Origin: Liquidambar formosana | Lineage: Eukaryota > Streptophyta > Magnoliopsida > Saxifragales > Altingiaceae | Assembly (NCBI GenBank): GCA_039720395.1 | Contig: CM077824.1 | Location: 22,406,013-22,470,012, forward strand | DNA length: 64,000 nt | Reading direction: 5' to 3' | Part shown: piece after piece, positions 35,195 through 45,471 of the stretch | Numbering within the stretch: position 1 is the stretch's first letter | How the letters are laid out: every line of letters begins with the position of its first letter | Program-made: the position numbers and the translations under genes | Notes under the pieces: model-generated | Told to the model about the DNA's origin: nothing | Seen by the model: only the letters and a program-made list of their open reading frames with translations | The model's database searches: none

Positions 35195-36848
35195 TGTTAG
35201 AGTTATGCCCTAGAGCCAATCATAGAGATGATTGTTTAGGGATAAAGGAACAATCATTTGATTTCATTTATGTATGTCACATTTATTATTGATTTAATAA
35301 AAGGGCTTATTCTATTATGTTTGTATGCATCATTTATATTTACATAATATGTCCAAGGAGTTAGAGTTGAGAATATTGAATTACAAAGAGTTGTAATTAT
35401 GAGACTGTAAATATATCTCTGTACTAAACTCCTATATCATTCCTAGTTGAAGGTTCACTATGATGGACAGTAATGAACCATAGGACTAGCACTTGTTAGG
35501 TTGACTCTATAGGAGGATAGCTGGTCTCAAGCTATTTGTGTGGAGACACTACAACCAACAGGTGGGTGCCTGTTAATAGAATAGGTACACTGAATGTGAC
35601 CAAAGATTTGAGATAAACTGAATGGAGTTTTAACCTGCCTGTCAATCAGTTTCTCAATGTTATAGTGGTACAAGTAATCCTTAGACCTGAGACACCATAG
35701 TTACCTTATGCATGTAGCTTTAGAAGTTTGATAACACTAAGTGCAGATTCTATTCATGGGTCTGTAAAGGTGTTCATTGGCCCTATTGCTATGTGTATGA
35801 AGGCATGTGAGTGATCAACAAGGAATCCATTACTCTCAGGAAAAAGAGAGAGAATGTCTCATATAGCATTCATAATATAACTCATTCAGTCCATGGCCAT
35901 GGCAGTGTGAATATGGAAAGGAGTTTTCATAAGTTCATCATTGAGTTGATATTTATGAATGAGTATAAAGTAATTGAACTAGGGACTTGACAGACTTCCA
36001 TGTCCTATTAGTTCAATTGGAGACATTGTGTAAATGGAAGGATGCAATTGTAACCTATAAACTATAACAGAAGGGTTCTTTGATAGATACATATTCACTT
36101 CATTAAGGACGACACCATGAACCATATGCTAGGTGTTATTCATGGTTAGTAGAAGCCCTAATTGATATAAGTGAGTTATAATCAATTAGGGAATTGGAAG
36201 GAGTTCCAATTAGACCCTAAATGGAAAGAGTTCCATTGTGCACACCTCGTGCTATTCCTACTACTTGATGATGTGAACCCAATGGGTCACACACTGATCA
36301 TGAAAGATGAGCTTTAAAGTCTATGAGAGAAAGGGTATGAGTGCATAAAGAATAGTTCTTTGAGGCCTATTTATATTTGATATAATTTATAGGGGTTATT
36401 GTGCAATTTAGAGAAATTGCATCACACCCTAATAGGGTTTCCCCCTAGGGCCGGCCCCCTTAGTGTGGACTATATAAGTCACACTATGATGTGTGACATC
36501 ATCACAAGTTGGAAACCCCAAGGTGCTGGCCAGAATTTCCAGCCTCCCTCTCTCTCTCTCCTCTCTTCTCCTTCACTAGCAACAACAAGGAAAAGGTGGA
36601 AAGGACTTGAAGCTCTAGCTAGGTGTGGATACCGTTGGAGGCAGCACACTTGGACTGCTCATTCACCGCTGTCCGGAATCAAAGCTTGGAGCAAAAAGGA
36701 GAAGACAAAAATTCTGTAAGTGTTCTAACCCTCTTCATAGTTAGGGTTTGATTTTGTATATGCATAGTTAGATTCATGGGCTGTGGAATCAAAGGGAAAA
36801 TTTTTATATTCCGCACTTCTATTTTTCCCTCTTGTATGATTCCCAACA
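35195..36848 (+). mobile_element. Copia-1 3' LTR
   Basis: A 1,654-bp complete LTR, TGTTAGAG...TCCCAACA. It gives the reference for the shortened 5' LTR. TATA box at 36470-36477 within the inverted repeat 36462-36485. The duplication ccggt follows at 36849-36853. Confidence 0.95.
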
Positions 36849-36853
36849 CCGGT

Positions 36854-37130
36854 TTGCCACATCTATGACAAACAACAGATTGTTGCTTATTAGATTTCTT
36901 CCTATATTGCTTTTTAGGATTTGGCCTGTGATGATCTTTCTGTTGACTTGAATTTGGCTTCTGATAATACTGATTATCAGATGGTTTGCTTTGAGTTCTC
37001 CTATGATATTTTTTATGATATCTAGAAGAGGATTTACGGTATTTCTTGGGATTTGTCTTTATGGAAGTAAACCCGAATTGTTCACAAAATGAACCAAATT
37101 CTTGTTTATTTCTAATTTTTTTCTTTTTTC
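36854..37130 (-). pseudogene. EPRV coat protein C-terminus, out of frame
   Basis: On the minus strand this stretch reads open as a strongly basic Lys/Arg/His/Gln tail (with YRKSSSRYHKKYHRR) ending in the first half of a CCHC zinc knuckle (CHRCGK), cut by Copia-1. It is one frame away from the coat frame that stops at 37112; the slip is in an A-rich run at about 37113-37130. Basic tail plus knuckle is the usual RNA-binding end of caulimovirid coat proteins. The other half of the knuckle lies just left of 29438. Confidence 0.8.
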
Positions 37131-38173
37131 ATTTGCTGTTGGAGTTTGAATTGAGTACACTGGGCAATACCGGCCTGATGTATTGTACTAATTAAATCTC
37201 CGTATGTCAGTTTCTCCCAAGGGATCATTCCATTATTTTGATCCTTGAGCTTTGTCCTGATTGTCTCTGCGAATAGTGTTGGTAAACCAGATATAAATTT
37301 TTCTTTCCAAAAAGGCTGATTATTATCTGGCCTTAAGAAAACCTTCGTTAAGAAAGCATCCTTATACCATTTAAAATCACCTAGTCTTTTACATCTGAGG
37401 TTTGCCAATATTTCTGCAGTAGTGTCTTTTAACTTAGAAGGATCTCCAACAAAATGTTTGGAGATTGTGAAGAGTAATGTTGAGACTGCATCCTCAATTT
37501 CTTCCCCTTCCTCAGTTTTAATTATATTGCCTTGATGATCAGTTTTTATAGCATACAATATTGCCTGTTTTTCTTGATGTGTTAGGGTGTGATCCCACCA
37601 TCCTTTTAGTTGTCCAGTAAAACCAGCAACTAAAGAATGTGCTATGGCGTGATCAGTTATTTCTGAGTCTTTTGCCTGATAAGCAGAACTTACCATTGTC
37701 ATTTGATGTAGTAGATTCTGTATCTGATATTGCGTTAGTCCATCAATGTTCCATTCATAGATAGTTCCTCCATGATATGAAGCTTGATGGTAGTTTCCTC
37801 TTTCTTCAATTTTCATATCTGGGAAAGAAGGATATTGATATGCGTTTCTTATAGGCTGGGCATACCTTATAGCATTAACAGCCGAATTTTCTTGTTGTTT
37901 AAATTGTTGCATAATATCATCAGCTTCTGTTTCAGATTCAATGATATTATCATTTTGCGTTATCACAGTAATTGCTTTACTAGAACTTGCATGGGGCTTC
38001 TGTGGAGTATCTTGAACCACAGATTTGCCAATTACATCATCAAGGAGTCTAATCCTTTCTTGGATTTCAGCATGTAATTGTCCCTTAGCTAGTTGTCTAG
38101 TATATTGCTTAGGTATTTCATGAGGAATGAAAAGGGGTTTTTCATCCTGCTGATTTGGCAATATTGCTTCATG
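37112..38173 (-). pseudogene. EPRV coat protein region
   Basis: Open from just after a stop at 38174-38176 to the stop at 37112. The ~350 residues have an acidic N-terminal third and a core with GFTGQLKGWWDHTL, the conserved Gly-Trp-Trp region of pararetroviral coat proteins. It lacks a proper start codon and is in the same frame as the movement protein upstream, so it was a segment of one polyprotein. It would package the genome. Its C-terminus is lost by a frame shift. Confidence 0.8.
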
Positions 38174-38227
38174 TTAAACCAGGTTTTCAACTCTGGTTAA
38201 CTGCTCTGCGATTGTCTTAATGTGCTA
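38174..38227 (-). other. Two in-frame stops between EPRV movement and coat segments
   Basis: TAG at 38225-38227 and TAA at 38174-38176 are 17 codons apart in the common frame of both neighbouring segments. They are most simply point mutations in a former single ORF. Programmed readthrough is possible for the TAG but would not explain the TAA. Confidence 0.75.
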
Positions 38228-39835
38228 ATTTGTATAATTATTTTGCTCAAAGATGTTTTTAATATCTTTCCCTGTTGGCTGAATCTCTTCTTTTGTTTTG
38301 ACTTTATAAGGTGCAGCTGTAACACTTACCTTATAATATGGTATTTTAATCTGCTCAAGGGGTGGATGAACAGATTCTACCAACTGATTACTTGGAGTTA
38401 ATTGCCAAGTAGTCGTATTTTTGCTTGTTACATTTATTTGATTTTCCCTAGTATATACCTTTTCAAACCATTCAAAAAAGTATATATGAAATTGATTTTT
38501 CTCCATATACGTATACCATTGTGTACGTATTTGGCTTTGCTGATCTTTGTCATTTGTTTCAAAGAATTGTCTTCTTTTCTCTTTGTTTCTGTCAAGCATA
38601 AAGTCTGTTCTTAGTAAATCTTTGTCTATAACAAAGGGTATACTAAGCATCATTATGCCTGGCGGTATTTCCATTTCTGTTTTAGTTGGCGACATATTCT
38701 GATATTCCTCTTCAGAATTGTCATCTTGCTGATTTGTTGCAGTTTCATAATATGGATATGAAATGTTGCTATTTCTTACTCCTTGCAAATTTGGTTGAGT
38801 CCTATTATTTACCAAAGGAGTTTCGGGTTCAAGGTCTGGAACTTCAGAGCTTGAAGATGAATTTTGTCTAAAGATTCTTACTGGTATAGCTGAACAAGAT
38901 GCTCGTGAAGAGCAAGATGCTCGGGAAGAATCCGGAATTTCAGTAATGATTGGCTTAGAATTTGGTAGCCTAAAGGACTGGGTAAAGGGAGAATTAAATC
39001 TAATCCCTGCACTCCCATCCGAATATTCTACTATTTGCTTAATCTTTGTTGTTTGCTTAGTTTGTTGCTGCAATTGCTCAGAAGGAACAACTTCAATAGC
39101 ATCTGGAATTTTCCATTCTTCTGGGAATTTTAACTCAGACCATATTAAAGTTTTAGGGATTATGGCATTTTCTTTGTCTTTTAAGTTACTTTGCAGAAGA
39201 ACAGTTTTGCCTTTTTCACTTCTTCTTTTGACAACAGGAGTATTTACTAAGGTAGAATACACCCTGTATTGCGTTCTGTAGATGATAGCAAGAGGTTGAG
39301 ATCCTGCCTTCATCTCAGAATTGTGAATTTTGACATTTAGAGTTAGAGCATCCAAAATATTTTGATCTGCTAAACTTATAGTAAAATCCGGATAGCAGTT
39401 AAAATATACTGGTCCAGCATGTAGACCAGATTGGATTCCTCCTAACATTGTTTTTTCAAAATTATTGAACCTACAGTCTCTAAGTGCCATGAATAGAGAC
39501 ATGTTAAGTCCATCTCTTCTTAAGGGTTTAGCACAGACTTGTACTGACCCTACATGTAGGAATTTATAGTTGTCTTCCAGATGTCTTTTAATTACTTCTT
39601 CATTGAAGAGTAATATTGTCTTATGTTCTCCATCCATTACTATAGTTTCTTCACTGGTTCTGACTTTGAACCCAGAGAAGAATCTATTGCCTTCATAAAT
39701 CTCTGTTGCAGGTATTTTTGGTAATTTCCAGTTGCAAAGTTTTTTATTGTCTACAATATATTCCCGTTCTTCAGGAATATCTGTCTCCTCACTAGAGGAA
39801 GCATTTGATCTCATGGACATCATCCTAGTGAACAT
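38225..39835 (-). pseudogene. EPRV movement protein region
   Basis: A 536-residue frame from an ATG 132 bases after the primer site. Residues about 30-230 match the 30K-superfamily movement-protein domain (VGSVQVCAKPLRRDGL and ALRDCRFN, with Asp120, then 'GPVYFNCYPDFTISL'). A Ser-rich linker (about 300-350) and a second less familiar domain (about 395-520) follow. The product would bind nucleic acid and open plasmodesmata for cell-to-cell spread. It is at the N-terminus of the polyprotein, as in petuvirus and florendovirus. It ends at a stop that was probably absent originally. Confidence 0.82.
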
Positions 39836-39966
39836 TGCTACCTATAGTCTCTATACACCATACACTTAGGTAAAGGTCTTACTACGGGACTTACTCACCT
39901 CTGCCCTACTGCCCACCTGAAATATGCATGCACAGATATACAAATAACAATTTACACTATTCCTAT

Positions 39967-39979
39967 GGCTCTGATACCA
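39967..39979 (-). other. EPRV minus-strand primer-binding site
   Basis: TGGTATCAGAGCC on the minus strand, complementary to initiator-methionine tRNA, the standard first base region of caulimovirid genomes. It adjoins the terminal repeat. Confidence 0.9.
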
Positions 39980-39994
39980 ACTACACCCAGGAAT
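39979..39994 (-). repeat. EPRV terminal repeat, primer-site copy
   Basis: AACTACACCCAGGAAT, identical to 24728-24743. In a circular genome this word would come just before the primer site, so the integrated copy was opened there and is redundant by 16 bases. Confidence 0.85.
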
Positions 39995-41181
39995 ATATAT
40001 ATAAATTTTCCAAGAAAACTATATAACAGGTGCTTTCATAAAAATCACAATAAATAACCCCCATAAAACATTTCCAAATGAATGATTTCAAAAACAACAT
40101 TTTTATAACAAAAATGATGTGAATCAAACCCTAGATTTCCCACAATTTGTAAAACTTAGCAAATATAGACCCCATGCATGATATTTATGCAAAAACTACC
40201 AAATACATGTAAAACTACATGATTTATACCCAAACCCCCATGCAACAAGGGTTTAAAATGAGAAAATGTCCCCTACCTCAAAAATGAGTGATGCAAATGC
40301 CAAACCATCCCTACACGCACGTAGATCGGGCCAAACTATGATGGATCTGAGCTTGCCGGCGTCAAATCGAGGCTGCCATGCTCCAGCGAGCTACCCACGA
40401 CCTCCCCATCACTCTCCCTCTCTCATTCTCTTTCTCTCTTGGCTAGAAGAATGGAGAGAAATTCGTGGGTTAAGGGTTTATATAGAAAAGGAGGGCAAAA
40501 TGGTCATTTTAACCCTTTATTAAAATTGTCCGCCAACACTTTCAGACGGCTAAAAGATATTTTCAGCCGGCTGAAAGTGCTTAGCACAAAATAATCTTCT
40601 TTGTAATTTTCAATCGGCTGACATGAACTTTCAGCCAGCTGAAAATTGTCTTTTAGATGGCTGAAACATGCAGCAGAAAATAGACAGTCAGTCAGGCAAC
40701 TCTCCATCAGCACAGACATCAGCCTTATTTTCATCCAAAACATTTAAGTAATCTTCTTCATTCTTATATTATCAATTTAATTTAAGTTATTTAATGAAAA
40801 TAAGCAAATAACCTCCCATTTTAATTCAAATAAAATATCAGAAAAATCAAATTCCCAATATATTAAAATCTCATTTCCAAGTTTTAGTACAAAATCCGTT
40901 TCCCGACAGATTGTTCTAAAACAAATATGTGAGAAACCCAATCCAAACATGCTAATAAAATCCCATAAAATCATAGAAGTTTTATAATATTATAAACTTC
41001 TATTATCGCCAAAAATTATCTTTAAAAACAAAGATTTACGAAGATTCATTTTTCTCCCACAGTTAGCCAAATTTCAGCAGCTTTACCTGAAACTGCAAAT
41101 AAGGCCCAACACTCACGTAGGATACTCAATTAATCAAAATAAGCATCAAAACACATATAATATCATATTATTATACAAATG
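39995..41181 (-). mobile_element. LTR-B 3' LTR, proximal piece (truncated)
   Basis: Continues the LTR-B sequence after the EPRV and matches 46660-47841. It stops at 'TTATACAAATG', where an LTR-A copy begins. About 100 bp that should complete the LTR (compare 47842-47940) is missing. TATA box on the minus strand at about 40474-40485. The 85-residue plus-strand frame at 40266 and the minus frames at 40504-40974 are repeated in the right LTR-B and are not genes. Confidence 0.85.
40540..40666 (-). promoter_or_regulatory. Five-unit 16-bp palindrome array, 3' LTR-B
   Basis: Units at 40540-40555, 40561-40576 (TTTCAGCCGGCTGAAA, perfect), 40608-40623, 40629-40644 and 40651-40666, lying 55-190 bp upstream of the minus-strand TATA box. 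Confidence 0.65.
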
Positions 41182-43458
41182 TGTGAACCCCGGAAAATGG
41201 CCCACAGGGATTTGGCAAATGATGGTGAAAAGCCAACAAACGAAAAGGAGACGCCACCTCATTTTTTAGGGAAAAGAAGAAAACCACAAAAATGTTTTAT
41301 TTTCAAAACCACATGACTCCATTTTAAAAGGAAAGGCGATGTCTTTAAAGCCAGAAAATTGGATTCGGGGGCTAAGTTACGATGTGGGAATGTTCTGGGC
41401 AAAGCCCATAGGCACCCACATCGCCCGAGTTGGTCTCTTAATTTGATTGGGCTAACTTAAGATCTTTTCCACTCAAATATCAGCACATATCATCACAAGG
41501 TAGCATGCATAACATATATTCCATCCATCTATTTCATCCATGCACAATCAAACAAATAAAACAAAACAAAAAAAAAGAAGAAAAGAAAAGAAAAGAAAAG
41601 CCTAGGATACTTGGATCCTAGGACGGACTTGAGCCTCACGAAGAATGCCTATGTACCATGCAGCAAAATACATGATCAAAGTCCACGTAGTTCAAAAAGA
41701 ATAGGGTTACAACCTAATACAAACCTATGGTAAAAACCCTAAGTTTCCTTGTTCGAAAGATGTATTGAATAATCCACAATTGAAAACTTCCACAAGAGGA
41801 AAACCTTAATAGAAAACTATAATTTTATTAATAAAGGAAACCCTTGATAATCACCATATGTTCATATTAAGAAGTAACCCTGGGAGGGAGAAGAGAAATG
41901 AAAGAAGAAGAAAAGTGAATTAGGGCACTTCATACCCTACTTACCTGAGCGCAAGAGCTCTAAGCATTAGCAATTTCAAGCAATAGTAGCCCTATTTGCA
42001 ATAGGACAAGCATTGTACCTGTTTGCACCCTTACAAGTGCACAAAATCATGCAAAGAGAGCAATATACTAATCTGAGCAGAACCATAACAAGGGCTAAAA
42101 TTACCCATTTATCATGCAAACAACAAGAATAATGAATAACTAAGGACCCCAACTCAATCCTACATGCAATGACCTAACTAACATGCATAAAAAAAAACCT
42201 ACCAAAGACACTCTAACAATCATGAGAGACTCCAATAATATCAATAAACATGATAACTAAGTCTATTCTAACCAAAAAGATGATATTTTATGTAAAATAT
42301 GAAAATAGGCCTTCCTACAGCGAGCTTTTTTAAGCGAAACTATCCTAAGATAATTTCACGTAAAAAAGTCGTTATGGGGAGGTGCAATCATCATATCCTA
42401 CGAAAAATATATATATTAGAACACAATAGAAGTGATTCCATGCTTAAACACATCACAGAAAGCTCTCATGCAAAACCCTACTTAACGAAAAGGATAATTA
42501 TCTTAGAAAAGGATAATATCTCCAAAAACCCTTTTAAATCTACTATATGAATGCAAACCTAGCATGATTCAACTATATGTAGCATATATAGAATGACTAT
42601 AATGAGACACAATTCATAGAGTTAAGCTAAGCATGCTGTATAAAACCTGTGTGATTTTAGGGTTATCGAAACCCTAATCTCACAACTATGCATAAAATCC
42701 TATGAAAATACTCTAACACATGCTCAAATCATCATGAATATCATTCATATCATGTATATTAACTAACAGGAGCATCAACTTATGACAATTATCACAGCAA
42801 CCTAAACATGTGAACTATGCATGATTTAAGAGGATAAGAAGAATAAGGCTATCCAATCCTTAGTAAACCAGGGATCATCAAGCATATAATGCCATAAGCC
42901 ATCTCAAAATCATTCATAATGCCTCCTAAAAACATCGAACTATCCTAACATGTGGAGTTACATCATGCACTAGAACTATCATAGAAGAAGAAAGAGAAGG
43001 AGAAGGAAAAAGCCCATGTTCAGCATTCAAGAAGAAGTGACCTCTTGTAGAATCTTCCTTGTCTTCAAACTCCTTGTTACCTTACTTGCTTGGGGTTGAA
43101 GAGCCTCCTCTTGATGTCCTTCTAGCTCTCCAAACTCGTAGCTCCCTCTCTCTCTAAGTGTAAAGTGCAATTAACCTCCCCCTATGTGCTGAATATCATG
43201 TCCTTTATATAGAGAACTGACCCCCTAAACCAATGGCTAAGATTAATTCATTAAATAATGATCCTAAGGCTATTAGAGACTCTCTTGGTGCTTAAACAAC
43301 TCAAACTTACACACTCCTAAGAGAAAACAAGTTGTAATAGCGGAGGAAACCGTCAAAAGAGGGAGAGAGAGTCAAAATTTGAGTTGAGGATGGAGTCCTC
43401 TCGGATTACCAACTAGCCCCGGACGGTTAGCCGTCTGGGCTTAGACGTCTGACCGTCT
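41182..43458 (-). mobile_element. LTR-A copy A4, truncated
   Basis: Begins (as read on plus) TGTGAACCCCGG and follows LTR-A in minus orientation, but lacks the final ~700 bp (the family start). TATA on the minus strand at 43203-43212, inverted-repeat block at 43401-43458 (GACGGTTAGCCGTC, AGACGTCT). It was inserted into LTR-B. Its right part was then lost and it is now fused to a Copia LTR. Confidence 0.8.
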
Positions 43459-44746
43459 GGGTGCCTATTGCGAGAATAGGTACACTGAATGTGACCAAAG
43501 ATATGAGATAAACTGAATGGAGTTTTAACCTGCCTGTCAATCAGTTTCTCATTGTTATAGTGGTACAAGTAATCCTTTGACCTGAGACACCATGGTTGTC
43601 TTATGCATGTAGCTTTAGAAGTTTGATAACACTAAGTGCAGATCCTATTTAGGGGTCTGTAAGGGTGTTCATTGGCCCTACTGCTATGTGTGTGAAGGCA
43701 TGTGAGTGATCAACAAGGAATCCATCACTCTCAGGAAAAAGGGCGTTAATGTCTCATATAGCATTCATTGAATATAACTCATTAAACCCATGGGCCCATG
43801 GTAGAACAAATATGGAAAGGAGTTTCCATAAGTTCATCATTGAGTTGATATTAATGAATGAGTATAAAGTAATTGAACAAGGGACTTGACAGACTTCCAT
43901 GTCCTATTAGTTCAACTGGAGACATTGTGTTGATGGAAGGATGGAATTGTAACCTATAAACTATAACAGAAGGGTTCTTTGTAAATGACTATTCACCTCA
44001 TTAAGGACCACACCATGAGCCATATGCTAGGTGTTACTCATGGTTAGTAGAAGCCCTAATTGATATAAATGAGTTATAATCAATTAGGGAATTGAAAGGA
44101 GTTTCAATTAGGCCCTTAATGGAAAGTGTTCCATTGTGCACAACTTATGCTGTTCCTACTACTTGATGATGTGAACCCAATGGGTCACACACTGATCATG
44201 CTAAGAAAGCTTGATTGTCTATGAGAGAAAGGGTATAAGTGATTAAAGAAAAGTTCTTTAAGGGGCTAATTTGTATTTGATGCAAACTAGTGGGCCAATT
44301 GTGTAATTAAGAGTAATTACACAAATTCCACTAGGGTTAGGAATCCCCCTATGGCCGGCCCTATTAATGGGCTATATAATGCCCATTATGTGGGGATCAC
44401 ATGAAGACATTCATTCTCCCAAGGGCTGGCTGGAAAAATTATAGCTCTCCCTCTCTCTCTCTCCCTCTTCTCCACCTCTAGCAACCATAAGGAAGAAGAA
44501 GGAAAGGACAACTTGCTCTAGCTAGGTGTGGATACTGTTAGAGGCAGTACACTTAGACTGCTCAATCAGAAGACAAAGCTTGGAGCATAAAGGAGAAGAC
44601 CATATCAAACTGTAAGTAATTCTACCCTCTTCTAGTTAGGGTTTTTGTTTTGTATTAAGCATAATTAACATTCATGGTTTTGGGAATCGTAGGAAAAATT
44701 TTAATTCCGCCTTTGTAGTTTTTCCTCCCTAGTTAGATTCCCAACA
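43459..44746 (+). mobile_element. 5'-truncated Copia LTR related to Copia-1
   Basis: Aligns with Copia-1 LTR from 'GGGTGCCT' (equivalent to 29803) to the end TTCCCAACA, with many differences, so it is an older member. Its first ~365 bp is missing and no internal Copia sequence adjoins. TATA box in an inverted repeat at 44365-44388. Confidence 0.85.
44365..44388 (+). promoter_or_regulatory. TATA box within an inverted repeat, diverged Copia LTR
   Basis: Perfect 8-bp arms TAATGGGC and GCCCATTA flank TATATAAT. The arms differ from those in Copia-1 but remain complementary. Confidence 0.55.
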
Positions 44747-45471
44747 ATCACGACATCACGCATCGTCGTGTCAACAATCCAATCATTACAAAGCATCCAA
44801 TATATATATATATATAAAATTAAAGATATATATATATTACATCCAACAATATTCAAAGCTAACCGCTTTCAAAGCAAAAGAAAATGGATCCATAGCAATA
44901 TGGACCTCTAGAATCCAACCAATCAAACAAACATTGTACAAAGCTCAACCAAACATATCAATACATGGATTATCAAATTTGATAATCCCCAATCAACAGG
45001 ATCAAAGGTACATCACCATCACCAGTGACCCATATCACCAAGGGAAAAATACGCATGTTAAGGCCCGACCCTAGAGATTCGGTCTCGAAAATCATAAAGG
45101 AAAAAATAAGGGATGTCCTAAACCATTGGACATTCTATCTCTCATATAAAGCCCACATAAAGGCCAAAACTCTAGGCTACAAATGATGCATATGCTATGC
45201 ACTCAACTCCCAAAATATTTGGGTAACGACCAACCCAACATACAAAAGTATATATATGTGTATTCTTACACATGTATGCACCCAAGTCCTCAATAGGATT
45301 TTTTTCATCCTAAATGCAACCTCTCGCTAATATGCAGTGAGTACATGCATCGTTATAACTATACCATGCAACAAAGTGCATATGCAATGAATATGCATCA
45401 TTCTATGCTTACTACGGTCATTATATCTTGATGTACCCATGTGGATCTACTAGCTAGCTCTGATACCACTC
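44747..45471 (-). other. LTR-B element leader and primer-binding site
   Basis: Non-coding leader on the minus strand. The primer site TGGTATCAGAGC is at 45468-45457, three bases from the LTR. The part at 45185-45445 matches 1982-2245 in the left element. AT microsatellites at 44801-44816 and near 44830. No coding sequence is seen; gag and pol are gone. Confidence 0.8.

Larger units (their letters stand above)
29438..36848 (+). mobile_element. Copia-1, Ty1/copia retrotransposon inside the EPRV
   Basis: Edges TGTTAGAG and TCCCAACA with the perfect 5-bp duplication ccggt. It holds a 5' LTR (29438-30882, shortened), leader (30883-31544), damaged gag-pol (31545-35180), polypurine-rich GCAAGTGGGAGA just before the 3' LTR, and the 3' LTR (35195-36848). 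The LTR start 'ATGCCCTAGAGCCAATCAT' resembles Angela/BARE-type Copia LTRs. It reads opposite to the virus and splits the zinc knuckle between coat protein and protease. The LTRs differ at about three of 1,445 shared positions, so it arrived recently. Confidence 0.95.
24728..39994 (-). mobile_element. Endogenous pararetrovirus (Caulimoviridae, florendovirus-like)
   Basis: Without Copia-1 this is about 7.85 kb, the length of one caulimovirid genome. On the minus strand the order is primer site (39979-39967), movement protein, coat protein, zinc knuckle, protease-RT-RNase H, second ORF, and promoter/leader region. That order and the separate ORF after the polyprotein match what is described for florendoviruses; petuvirus-like relatives are the alternative. 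A 16-bp direct repeat (24728-24743 and 39979-39994) marks both ends at the primer site. It lies in an AT-rich run of an LTR-B repeat. It is not infectious as it stands: two in-frame stops, a frame shift, an RNase H substitution and the Copia-1 insertion break the polyprotein. Confidence 0.85.

Noticed and set aside
38174..38227. Programmed stop-codon readthrough between movement and coat proteins
   Set aside because: Two different stops in 17 codons and no readthrough context that I recognise; decay is simpler. Kept as a remote possibility.
40540..40666. CRISPR-like repeat array
   Set aside because: Regularly repeated palindromes, but in a plant LTR, with 5-31 bp spacers, short units and variable centres; not a CRISPR array.
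40266..40974. Frames starting MSPTSKMSDANAK and nearby minus frames
   Set aside because: The same frames recur in the other LTR-B copy (46944-47634) and change with it; they lie in the LTR, over the palindrome array and leader.
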